Assembly: GCA_942159475.1 (NCBI GenBank)
Contig: OW804094.1
Span: 128,450,755-128,514,754, forward strand
DNA from: Sthenelais limicola
Lineage: Eukaryota; Annelida; Polychaeta; Phyllodocida; Sigalionidae
Length of the DNA: 64,000 bases
Direction: 5' to 3'
The position numbers and the translations under genes are program-made. Below are positions 13,016-24,838 of this stretch, piece by piece. Each line of letters begins with the position of its first letter. Positions within the stretch are counted from its first letter, which is position 1. Below the pieces are notes generated by a model. That model did not search any database, had not been told where the DNA came from, and saw only the letters and a list, made by a program, of their open reading frames with translations.

Positions 13016-14261
13016 CTCTATTGTTTCAGTTCTCTTCACATTAATTAAATCTCACGTCTTATATTTCAAACGGCCTGGTAATACACTGGTATATATTAAA
13101 ACGAAAAAGCGATTTTCCTTAAAATTTGTAATGGTATTAAAAACTCATTATGCCTTAATGAAAATGACAACATGTAATTCGCCCTAATATTAGTAAAGGC
13201 CATTATAATTAAGATTTAAATGTTGCCGAACGTATAGAATTTACTGATAACGGATCATATTCGGGATGTTTTTTAAATTGTATCCGGCCAATAACCGCGG
13301 GACTATTTTCAGCTCACCTATAGATTTATCATTAATATATTATAGACGAAATGAGCGAGGAGCGCAGCCCCTTGAAAGATGATGCGTATAAATGTGTATA
13401 CAATTGCACTGTAGTCTTGATACATAACCTTCTAGTGTACGTTAAATATTCATTGATCGAGACGGCTGATTCCTGGTCGATGAGTTCGAGATTATTACTC
13501 TTTAATGTGCTCTAAATCTATCTACGATTAAAAAGGAGCAACGCATATAGTAACATGAAGCTGAAACTAACTTAGGTGGGAACGCGCGGTTGCCAATCGT
13601 GACAGGCGCGAACACGACACGCATGCTTAGCGTAAGTAGTAGAGCGCAACTTGGCATATACGCGGGCCAGTGTAAGTAGTAATATGAAATGGGGGTTTGG
13701 CGCGGGCTGTAGAGAAAGATGATCTAACGAGGTGAACGCGAGATTGAGTCTATACTCCAAAGGCCTGTTAATCTACCTTGATTTTACGTGTCCACACGCT
13801 GTATAAATACGTCAATCTTGACTGAGACGTGTAGTATGCAATATCAATTTCTGGCTATTTTTGCATCTTTCTGCGGAGGTGCATTCAAATGGTACAATGC
13901 AGATGGCCTCAGGTAACCATGATTAATCGATCATTTTAGTAGATTTTCATCATATTTCAGTAAGATACGCAGCTCAAATAGAACATAATACAGAATCAAT
14001 GCCAGGATAACTGTCCATATCGTATTGCTTCGATTAATGATTAAAATGGCATGCATGGGTCCGATTTACCAGGTTTGAAAATTCTAACTGTGAAGTACCC
14101 CTATATAGATCCAGTGATACCGATACTAGGCCTATATATATTTATGTGTAGTCTGATAACAGTGATAAGAGCATGAAGTACTGATTCTAGACAATATTAT
14201 TATTGTTATTCTAGATATCATACAAAGGCCGCACCAGTCTCGTGAGAATAACGGTTTGATT

Positions 14262-14278
14262 GGGGGGGGGGGGGGGGG
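14262..14278. repeat. Poly-G run, 17 nt
   Basis: Uninterrupted run of 17 G read directly from the sequence. Such runs are length-polymorphic and prone to sequencing error. Confidence 0.95.
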
Positions 14279-14439
14279 ATCCACATTGTAAATTGTATCC
14301 GGTGGTAAATACTAATTTCGAGTGATAATTTCATGAACAAACATCAGCCAAACAAGTTAGCCGGTGTACGGATTGTCATCCTCATTAATTTCAGGGTAAA
14401 TGGACCTTCAGGGGACATTATCATTATGTTATTACAGCC

Positions 14440-14680
14440 TAGAAAGTGATAGCCCTTCCATTATCAGCAACTTGCGGGCAGGATTGGGAGGAGACCGACC
14501 CACGACCACATTGTTCCAGCGGCAGTGAGGGCGTTGCAAGCGGGCAGAGGACGACCGCAGGTGCCCGTCCATTCTCCGGGCTAGATGCACGCCGCTTCGC
14601 CATCGTGAGCTCGGGTCGGGCGCGCCGGCCTTTGTATCATTTACCGAACAAATACAGGTCTGCAGGGTAAACACGTGTTT
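14440..14680. other. GC- and CpG-rich patch
   Basis: About 240 bp clearly richer in G+C and CpG than the surrounding AT-rich DNA, with GGGCGCGCC-like and ACACGTGT words. It could be a small CpG-rich regulatory element or a decayed transposon piece. Open frames in both directions (14446-14670 + and 14432-14674 -) are a by-product of the composition. Confidence 0.4.
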
Positions 14681-16959
14681 AATTAAAACCAGTCTTCATT
14701 TATTTAATAGGGAAATGAAGACGCGCACATCGAGAGTGGCCTTGTTAACAATCGGATAGTCAGGGAAAAGCCGCCCCTTTTTCTTTGGTGCCTCTCTTGT
14801 CGCTTCGTGCAGCGTTCGTCGGCCACCTTTCGTTGGTCAGCAGTTTTGCATCAAAACTCAACGCATCAGGCAGGCATTGTTCTGTTCTGAATTTCTTCCC
14901 TCCACTATCTCCCTCCTGTGTGTTTATATCAGCTACATAGATATGTGTTCACCTTTTAGTGCTATTTCATTTTCTCGCCTGCGAGTCAACGCTCAACAGT
15001 AATGCAACACGCGCGCAGACAAAACCCAAGCTTTCTCAACTTTGTTCTCTCCTCGTATTGCTGCTGCTTTTAGCCTCAGTATTGTTGCCCTAATTATCAC
15101 GATCTGAGGAAGTAACTTTCGCTCTGGTTTCTTTTCTACATTTCACTTCTGTATTTTTCTGAATCTACGCCAATGAAGGGTCATAAATAAGGAGTGAGCA
15201 GCTCAGCTTTTGTGGCCTCAGTTAATATTATAACGTGTCGAGGGCCCGTGTGGAAATTTTGGCGAGCATACAAGTAGGCCTACCTATGTATAGATCTACA
15301 TACAGATCAGAGGGAATGTGTGTATATAAGCCTGTCACACTCAGGAAAAAGTGTTGTATGATATAAAGGATCGTGATAAATAATTCCTTTAGAAATGGAA
15401 TCAATTGGACAAATGAAACCAAGGATACAACGATCGTGTCATATTAGCAATGCCAAGACCGTTTCAAGGAAGTCAGTTCATGGTTTAAGCTATAGATCTA
15501 AGGGCCTAGTCGACATATGGTAGATGATATTATCTTGAATCAAGCGAAGAAGGCAATTCTTCTCACATCTCTGACTCAAGGAGAAAAAGACGCGTCCATT
15601 GTGAAAGGCCCTTTCTGGCGAACATTTAAAATGTCCCCCAGCCGCCATCGTAATCAGGCAATGACAACAAAGGTCATGATAATCCGATGTAAGAGGCAGC
15701 GCTCAGCCGTACTTTCAGTAAAAGCAGACGCAAGGTTACAAAAACTGCTCCTCCTTATTCATTTTTTTTAAATCCCCCCCAAATCTAGCAAGAATACGAC
15801 CGAATTAAACCCTTTGAGAGAAAAATCACATAATTTCATTTCAATAGCCACTAGTAACAACTGAAACATGACCTTTCCTCTAAGGATGCTTTCTTCGTTC
15901 AAAAGATGCGTTATGATTTAATTCACAGAGAGATGGCTGCCAAAAAGGACTGACATTTAGATTGTCAGCGTCGAAATTGGCTGGGACAACTGCTGGATAT
16001 TTGTGGAAATGCGAAGGATAAATTTAAGCATTAGCCTACAAAGAAATTCTGGTGGAGGGATATTCATGAGCACGTTAGCGAATGAAACGTACCCAGATCG
16101 ATGGGACATGGCGGCGAGAGTATTTCTGAGGTGAATAGTCCACCTATGTATAGACTGGTCTAAGCGTTTCGTTTTACTGTTAGAATGTATGTGCGTAGAT
16201 CGTATAGAATCTTTGCGCCGAGAAGAGGAAAAGACACTCCTATCTAACTACAGCGCATCATGTGGGATGTAAGGGAGAAGTTGCAAGAGAAAATAAGCAT
16301 TAGAAAAAAGACTAATGAATTAGGGACGTCAGGCGTAACAATAGAACCATTTAATTTTTTTTAGAACGAAAGGCCCAATCAGCTAATGCTAATTCTTAGA
16401 AATAATATGAGTCTGGGAAATAACACGAAAAATAATCCGTCCGCAATTGTGAGAAATATCCTAAACATTGAGAATTATGTTGTGGTATTATTAATACCAT
16501 TTAGGCCCATTGATAGAATAGCCTACTGATGAAGGTCGTGAACGTGTCAATGTCGCGTTCGCTGCTTTGTTAATCTAAAGATTGACTTGGGATTTTGTGT
16601 AGGCCTAACCTATCGTCCCCAGGCTTGCAGCAAGAAAAGCAAAACATATTGCATAGCTAGGCCTTATCTATTGACCATGCCAAAAAACATGGAAGTCCTT
16701 AGACAGAGGGCAGGGGAGTGAAATTTAGATGAAATAGCCGCCATATATCTATAGCCTATGGCAGGTCCTACTTTTGAATTAGAATAAATTATGTCAGACA
16801 ACAAACTTGGCGATGATAATAATCACCGGTGGCGGATGATGTGAACGCAACTTTGAAAACTAGCAAATGGTAATTTGTGAAATGTTTAGCATTCCGCGGC
16901 TCCGACCTCATGCACCCTTTGCAAGTTTGTATTAAGAAACAAAACTCGCTAACATTCAT

Positions 16960-17215
16960 TGCATGTGCAAGAAAAGTTAGGTGGAGGAGGAGGGTGTTGG
17001 TGGGGGTGGGGAGGGGGAGAATTGGGCTTTCTCCTCTGCAGGACATGTCTATGTCAGGCAAAGGACGGCGCCAACCAATCGATGGCGAGTGTTGACATTG
17101 GGATGGCGGTGGAGGCGTTGCGCAGGCGCGTTCTGCATGCAGGACCAGTGGAGCGGACCCCGGGTCTGTTTGCTTGGACCACTCGGTAAACTAAACAAAC
17201 CAACGGTCGTCATGG
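16960..17215. promoter_or_regulatory. Possible promoter-like CpG-rich element
   Basis: This patch combines a CCAAT box (17075-17079), a GCGCAGGCGC word resembling an NRF1 site (17118-17130) and locally raised CpG. No gene can be attached to it with confidence. A strong splice-donor sequence (CAG/GTGAGT, junction at 18052/18053) lies 0.9 kb downstream on the + strand. Confidence 0.22.
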
Positions 17216-20200
17216 CTACGGCAGTCTCTTTAAACACATTGCTTCATTCTAAATTCACATGTTGATGATTGCATACATATCCACGAGTCTGTTCATATAG
17301 ATGCCTAATACAGAAGTTCAAGCTAGGATTCCCCCTCTTAACTTATTCAGCTTGAGGCAGATAGCTGCCACCCCTCCTGATGAAATTCTTGACCTTCGGT
17401 TCTGTGCATTGTCGCGACGAATAAGAAAATTCAACTATAATAGTTTCAATGATTATAAGCGTGATGTATTCTCAGCACAATGATTAATCCATAATTGGAG
17501 CGAATGTGATATTAAGAATCATAAGATATAGCCTAGCTGAGATCTAGGCTTAGGATCTGTAGGATGGGGACGCCGTCATTTCATATAGGCCCTATTGCCA
17601 ATTTCGATTAAACGTCTGCGCATGTTAGGCGCCGCATTCTAAGTTTCGGCGTTATTAAAATTATTTATTCTTTTGCTCTGGCGGTTTTCCAATACGAACG
17701 ACATTTTTAAGATTTTAAAACTGACATCGTGGCGCTCTTTATGATTCAATCACCATTGTCTACCATTACGTTTTACCGACACATTTCGATCTGAAATTGG
17801 ATTTCAAAGGGCAAGATGTCCAGACTAAATAGCAGGGATTAAATCCAGACAGTTGAAATTGTTTCGCAAGGTCATGACATTGACGGAATGTCTTGGGACG
17901 TAACAGGTCCAGCTTGTGGCGCCACCTATTTCAGCAGACGCAGTTCGAGTAGCTCAAGTTGACGGAACGAGCGTCTTAAGTTTTCTTCTATAATTATTCA
18001 TTATTATATTATTTCGCTGTTTAATCCTACGACTACTATGATGAGATACCAGGTGAGTTTCCAGTGGATCGGTTGTATCGCATTGTTTTACTTCAATCAC
18101 TACATAACTACGGTACCGTAAACTGACCTAGGCTAGACTAATTGTTTCATCACTGCAGTGGGAACTTTTGAACATTTGCAAACTTTGAATTCCAGAAGAT
18201 ACGAGTATCAAGAATCAGATCTGAGTAAGAGGGGGATATAAGTGTGCGAACGGTGGATAGAAATTTCTACTTGAATCCATCAAGAGAGACATGGTCCAAG
18301 AGAGCTCGAGGGTGCAAATAGTTTGAGATGACTGGTGTATAGCTGATATAGTAATACTAAGAGATGCCGAGTAGACCGCTGTTTTCTTGAATTTCACATT
18401 AAGATTAAGGGATCAGGATTGAACGACTGATCAAGTAGGCTAGCAATAATGAATCAAATCAAGAAGCTGCTTGGGAGATGACGAAATCAAGTGTCAGTAA
18501 TAGCATATTCCCCGGATAATTATTTGTCAAAAAAAATAAAATCATTTAACTTGATAGTGTTCACCATGTCTCCATAAAAAGAATGCAGTTGGAATTAGAC
18601 CCGAGAGTGGAGGTGGTGAGGTGTCAAAAGCTATTTCTAACTCGAATGTGAAGACTAGTCGATTAGATTGAAGCCTAGACTATAGAAGCGAACACGAGAA
18701 GTGGGAGATATCCGGACCGATTTCCTTCACCTCCTCCCGCAATGTCATATATTAGATAGACGGCGATCTGAAGTCAGACTATGAAGAAGGCTTACATATC
18801 TAAGATTAATATCGAGAAATAATACACTGGCCAGCTCCAGAAAAACAAACTGATAAGTATAGGGGCCTCCCATAGATTTGAAAATTAAGCATCCAAAAAG
18901 GCAAGAGGTGAGAATGAATGAAAAAGTTAAGTTTTCTGGAGCTGAGCCGTGGTTATCGTTTGGTGCTGTGTAACTTGACGGCTACAGAAGAGAGAGGACT
19001 TGGCGGTGTTTTAATGTATATTCCCATGTAAATATATATTTTTATATTTTAATTGAAGGTCATGCGGCCAGAATATAGAAGAAGCAGTAGTTCTTAGCGG
19101 TGAGAGATGGGGGAGCAGTAGGCGACAAGAGCACAGGCGTAACAGAGGCAGAGAGACGAGAGAGAAGGCGCTTGTAACATCCAAGTTTAATACTCGTACA
19201 TGTCGATACCATACACACTGTATTAGTAGTAAATAGTAGTGATAGTCTTAAATGAAAAGTACATGAGATTAACTTTAGAATCAAAGGTACATACAAGTCA
19301 AACAAAAAAATCAAAGGAGTAGTGCAGTGGTTACAGCTACGAGGTGCAAAGAGATAACTATAGAAGGGCCAAGTCTAAGGCGATCGAAGCTGTTGTTCTG
19401 AAGTTTTTAGTACACTGTAGAGATGACAACGTAAGCAGTCTATCACCTAGTCTCAGCTACTCCTCTGGAGAAAGTAAAGGGATAAAATCCTAATTATCCG
19501 CTGGTATCAAGAAAAATATTCTTATCGCTAGCCTACCGCTGCAAAGTGAATGTACGACACATCTCTTCTCTAAGACCTATAGACTATGGTACAGGTAGTG
19601 CATAAGTCAAGTTATATATCCACAAGGTATCATCAAGACTAAACGCATACAATCTCATTTTTATTACAAAAATGATATTTTAATATCTCTGCTCTGCTTA
19701 TTACAAGACATCTTTGTATAAATCATTATGTACCCATCTTTTTTTTTATCATATTATTTTTTATTAACACTTTGTAGCTTTCGTGGTAAATAAACCCATG
19801 GTCCTAAAAAGGACCACGCATTCTCCAATAAATAAAAACAAGTAAACCTCGATAATAAAAAAGCTACAAACATTCTTGTTTCCTTTGTTTTGTTCCCATG
19901 AAGTAGGCACATTTACACCCATGGGAGTCACATACATCCCATACTGGGCTCAGATCTTTGTTTACACACAGGTGTCTATTCACCTTGTGATAACTGGGCA
20001 TAAAACATCAGTTGTAACAATTTTGAAGCAACTGTCCCAAGAGTATTGACTAGCTAGCCTATGCCGTTGGTGGGATCCCGCACAATTCTGATCTTGATTG
20101 TAATTTAAAAATTTGTCTTTAACATTTTTCGAGATGTGTGAAGTAGGTGTAGTAGAAATATTCAGCAGAAGCCAAGGGCTGATAACTAATTGTCCCCTTC

Positions 20201-20415
20201 AGTACAATTTGCTTCAGGTAATAATTGACCTATTTCTTAAGATAAGAACCTAACATTTTGAAGTACAAGTTACTGGACCAGGAAGCTGAGGGCCCTGGCA
20301 CAGCAAGCAGCAACAAAACCATCCTTCAGGGATCCCTTAGTCTATCAATCAGCCCTCCTCTGGCCAACCGGCATCACATTTTTGAGTTTCCATGACAACA
20401 TCAGAAAGCTCTGGG

Positions 20416-20500
20416 TGACAACAACGACGACCATGATGATGACGACGAAGACGGTGGCGATGGGTGGGAAGGAGGAGGATGAGGAGCAGCAGCAGCATCG
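20416..20500. repeat. Imperfect GAC/GAT/GAG/CAG trinucleotide tract
   Basis: Runs of GACGAC, GATGAT, GAGGAG and CAGCAG units mixed over about 85 nt, read directly. They create open frames on both strands with low-complexity Asp/Glu/Gln or Ser/Cys/Val content, which are not genes. Confidence 0.8.
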
Positions 20501-20912
20501 AGAGCAAGACGATAAGGAGTCGGACCCTGTGTATACATGTGTAATAATAGTAACAATATTAGCTACGTGATTGAAACCCATCTGCTCCTGCTTGACTCGC
20601 TCCCTCTCTCCCTCACAGGCACACACCTCGTCTCGTTCCTCTTTGTTTGCTTTTTGTCGAGGATGGAGGATGGAACATGGACACGCCCCTATTCCTGTAA
20701 ATCTTTCTTGAACAAGCGTCCATTGGTAAACTGTTCAACACGTGACCAATCTAGCTGTCTCTCTCCACACTTCTTTGATTCACAGTAAACACGTTCGAAG
20801 CATAGTTTCACTTCTTTCTCACTTAAAGAATCTTCTGGGTTTGTTTTTTAAGAGTCTTTTTGAAGAGTCCTATAATATATGCTCGCTATGTGGCCGATGA
20901 AGTAGGAGAAGA

Positions 20913-20950
20913 ATTAGTAGATGTAGTAGTAGTAGTAGAAGAAGAGGATG
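20913..20950. repeat. TAG/GAA trinucleotide repeat
   Basis: GTAGTAGTAGTAG followed by GAAGAAGAG. A related TAG tract lies nearby at 21214-21240. Confidence 0.8.
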
Positions 20951-21213
20951 ATGTCGAAACATTTACAGAATCAGCTGAATCGGATGTTCTCTTTCTCTCT
21001 ATACTGTTACTCAATAGCGACTCCGACTTCATCATTGTACAATACATGGGACAGTTCCAACTTCACAAAAATATATTCTTCTATAACCAAAAATAAACAT
21101 CATTTTCTTGTCCATTGCAACAAACATGGTTATCACTTCATGTGGTCTTCTAACAGTCATAACAAAACCTTGGGGGTAGAAGTTTATAATAAAAATCTGG
21201 TGAAAATGAAAAA

Positions 21214-21240
21214 GCTAGTAGTAGTATAGTAATAGTAGTA
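21214..21240. repeat. TAG trinucleotide repeat
   Basis: Interrupted GTA repeat (CTAGTAGTAGTATAG...), the second of two such tracts within 300 nt downstream of PTBP. Confidence 0.75.
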
Positions 21241-24200
21241 AAAACCTGTAATTTCCTGTCTCCAGCCATACGGGGAGAGGTGTCTTTTGTTAGGTACAAA
21301 TACTGTGGTGATACAAAGAGTGAAATAACTACTGTCTGATCATCGACGGGTAAGCACTAGCAGAAGCAGATGGGTGACTAAAAAAAGGGGCGTTTGATGG
21401 TGAATTAATAACAAGGCGATAGCCACATATATAAACATATATGAGGACCCCACCCGTGCCCCTGATCCCAGCAAAGCACTTGAACATCGGGTGCTGTTCA
21501 AGCAGAGTCAAATTGTTACAGACAGACAACATTTGGACAACGGTGTTAATTCATGGTTTGTGTAGTAAGGAAGAAACCCGAGGCGGCCGGCATTCTTTTT
21601 TCTGGAATTTGTACAGGTTGGGCCGTCCACCACTTCTACAATAATATGAGGACAAATCTACACTCAAAACAGCAGGGGTTCTACGATCATAAGGCTGCCA
21701 AAAACTCACTAAATGCTAGGTTACATGGATCACAAGCAAAGTAGTAAACTTCAAAAATGTGTCTCTTATGAAGAAGTCCATAATAACCATACTCTAAACC
21801 TTTACTAGTACACTAACATGTTCAAATGTGCAGAAACAAGGGGACGTACAAGGTTTATTCGCCTTAACAAGCTTGCCTTTGTGTCCTAACGTGGACGATT
21901 TCTCTTTTTTGTTTAAACATTGGTTGTCTTTGCGCAGTACATGAAGTAATAGTGTTCACTCGCAAGCATAAAATAAAGACGATGGTTTATTCCTAAGGGG
22001 TAGTGGTAAAGCGTTAGGTCAGACGGTCCTAGCCATTTACCAGCGCACAAAGCCACCATTAGAGAAACAGTGCATACACAAGTAAATTGAAAGGCGCATT
22101 GGAATGCCATTTGAACAGAAGTCTACAGGATCCTTTCAGCTCATTGGGTTGTTCCAATACAGCCTGTTCAATTTTCTCAACTAAAAGGTTTGACCAAAAC
22201 AGCTCAACAGGAATCACCATAACTCTAATAATAAAACAAGTTTTTCCCATCACATTTAACGTTGAAAAATGCAAAAATATATATTATATATATCATTATA
22301 TATCCAAACCTCAGTAATATTATATTTTTCCCAATCGTACATTGAACACCCAAATGCAAAAATAGGAATTATAAAAACGACTACCCTAACTGCAAAATTA
22401 TGATACCTGACCACTTGGTTATAAAAAGCTACGAAAATACTCTGCTTCCGACTCTGCCCTCAGGTCTGCTAAGGCACTCTTCCAGCTTGACACACCCCCT
22501 TTGCTTCTCTTCCACGTATCAGTCAATTGCAGCCAGGTTCACTCGGAAAATATTTGCACATTTGCTTGGTATTTTTTTCGCGCTCTCTCTTTCTCCCTCC
22601 CAGTTTTTTTTATTATATTATTTTGCAGTGGGGCTGGCTATTAATTGACACATTTGATTTTGTTTAAAATCTAGCAGCATCTTGGATATTTTGTTTAGTT
22701 ATTTTTGTCTGCACACTACACAACCTGCTGGGTACTTGGACTGTCCACCTAGGTACACATTTTAACAAGGCTTTTTTTCTTAAAATTTTATACGCAGCAA
22801 TGGCTCTCCCAGCCTTTGTTTGACAAAGATGGGAAAACCTCTTCCACCATCTAACAAATACATATACATACCTTCGACTTAAAATTACACTTGCATCTTT
22901 GGTTTGAAAAAAACGGTAATATATACTCTACATAATCATATAGCTCGGTCAGTAAAAGGCATGCATAAAAGGTGTCACAAAACACCCGTTATTAATAAGA
23001 CTGTAAAGCTGGATTACAGGTATATATGCAATAACCGTTCATCGTCTGGGGTTCTCAGGCTCTTCCACATGATTATAGTTTCTCACCTCGGTGTTCACTG
23101 ACGGTATTATCTATGTTCTGATGGTACACACACTGCTAGAACTGCACTGGACATGTTGGTAACTGGGTTGTCAAGTGGTCAAGTGGCGGAAATAAAACAC
23201 CCTTATTTTGTTTATCTTAAAAAGCCTAGCTTACACAACTAGGACCCTCCCAGAGGCTCTCTGATTACTACAAATGGCTAGGAAAGAGATTTTGCAACGG
23301 TAGGAAAATGGGACCGGGCGACAATTCGTAATAAACTAGCTGCTCGATCACTCTATGTTTCTTTTTTGTTTGGAAAAGGCTAATAGTGTGTATGTATATA
23401 TAAGTGGACCGGTTTAAATAGAACACAACCAGTTCAAACATGGCCCTAACCAGTTGGAATAATCAAATAGGCCTCCGCTGCCTTTGGTTTAAACCACTCC
23501 TACCACCCATAAAAGTGCGGGCAGAGCGTCCTCTAGCCACTCCACCAAACGGCCCCGGCTCCTAAAACCCTACCACTGACTTGTACATAATAAGGTCATT
23601 TCTAGTCTCATCCCAAATACACACATACATCTGCAACTGCAAAGCACGTTGCTTTCTATGTTGAATATATTTTTAATAATTATAATAATATAATATATAT
23701 TCATATATAAGGAACACGGAAGTTTACGTACAATAGGACTAAGAATTTTTGTACACCTTTCCTATGATGTATGTAATTATGTATTAATTGTTTGACTACA
23801 CATTCAGGTCAGGCACTGCTCGGTTCAGCAACAGACAGACACAGTGCCTGTTAACTCAGCCTCTTTTAACTGGTTACCTATTATGATTAACACAAAGCGG
23901 TTTTTTATGTTTAATTTTCTCACTGGCCAACCCAATGGCTTATCATCATCATATCATTATATAATATAAGGAACAACAACAACGCCCATTACAATGGCTT
24001 GAATAACGTATCTACAACAGGGCATCTCCACTCTCTCCTGTAAGTCCTAAAAACATTGTCCTTTTTAGTTATGCTTTGTTTTCAATTCATAGTACCGTAT
24101 TGTCACAGCCTTTGGGATTGCAATGGACTAGCAGACCCGTGGACAGAGAGCAAAGTACCACCAATCATAGACTGAGTCTTTTTTTCCTTTTACAATTTGT

Positions 24201-24757
24201 TTTCCCATGACAGTCTATCTTCATTAATTAGAGACGGGTCGACAGCAGGAACCCTTTTACACTACCACAGTTCTCTTTTTGATTTCGTCGAGAAAAATAT
24301 ATGGAATCAAAGTAAGGCCCTTGATTGTTGTCATCATTACTTAATCATTATTTCATCATCACCTACCATCAAAAAATTAACATTATATAATAGTGTCCGG
24401 GTTTTCTGTGTTTATTATCATCGTCATTTCCATCTTTCCTTTGCATGTACTAACAATATAATAACAATAAACCTTTTTTCGTAGGATTTTCACCACTTAT
24501 ATATATAGATATATTACAATCTTACCTAAAAACAACGAGAAAGTTCGTCATATTCAGTCATCATCATAATCAGCTTAATAATAGGTTATCATCACCACCT
24601 TCCTCCACCCACGGTGCATCCAGCCATCGGTGGTATTATAAATTGAGGTGGGGGTGGGGGTGATCATAAGTTTTGGTTTTGAATTTTCATTTTTTCCCAT
24701 CCATTTTTTTTGTTGAAATTCGCACTTATTAAAATCTATGTCTGTGTTGAATACATG

Positions 24758-24838
24758 TTACTGCCCGGGGACGAGCGTGGACTTGGAGAAGGAAACACGG
24801 AGATGAGCCGCCTCTCCCAGCTGGTAGTTGTGCATGGC
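24758..24838 (-). CDS. PTBP: PTBP alternative last exon B (distal copy)
   Basis: Encodes [20 protein letters not shown] followed by TLVPGQ and TAA (24758-24760). Acceptor GTTCCAG is next to 24838 and is preceded by a pyrimidine-rich TTTGCCCTCTTGTTCGTT stretch. It corresponds to the final beta strand of RRM4 and the C-terminus (human [20 protein letters not shown]). It is a second version of exon 24874-24942, 13 of 22 aligned residues identical, and carries a four-residue extension. It joins exon 27059-27122 in the same phase (0). Confidence 0.85.
   Translation of the reverse strand, partial: AMHNYQLGEAAHLRVSFSKSTLVPGQ

Larger units (their letters stand above)
13016..19600. other. Intergenic region, no supported gene
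   Basis: Sequence between the convergent METTL4 and PTBP genes. It holds a 17-nt poly-G run, two GC/CpG-richer patches (14440-14680 and 16960-17215), and a repeated GTAAGTAGTA word near 13632 and 13671. Open frames at 14446-14670 (+), 16981-17265 (+) and 17301-17483 (+) match no family I know. No coding exon could be supported. Confidence 0.5.
19600..24757 (-). other. Downstream region / probable long 3' UTR of PTBP
   Basis: On the - strand this follows the PTBP stop codons. It is low in protein-like sequence and contains several AATAAA-type signals on the - strand (TTTATT on the + strand), including one at 24411-24416 about 345 nt after the distal stop and others near 19665. Trinucleotide repeats are scattered through it. 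PTBP transcripts in other animals have long 3' UTRs, so part of this region is probably transcribed, but no transcript end can be fixed from sequence. Confidence 0.4.

Noticed and set aside
14446..14670. Open frames on both strands in the CpG-rich patch
   Set aside because: Both strands are open because stop codons are rare in GC-rich DNA; no domain seen.
20345..21229. Overlapping open frames with Asp/Glu, Ser or Val runs
   Set aside because: They are translations of trinucleotide repeats in the presumed PTBP 3' UTR.
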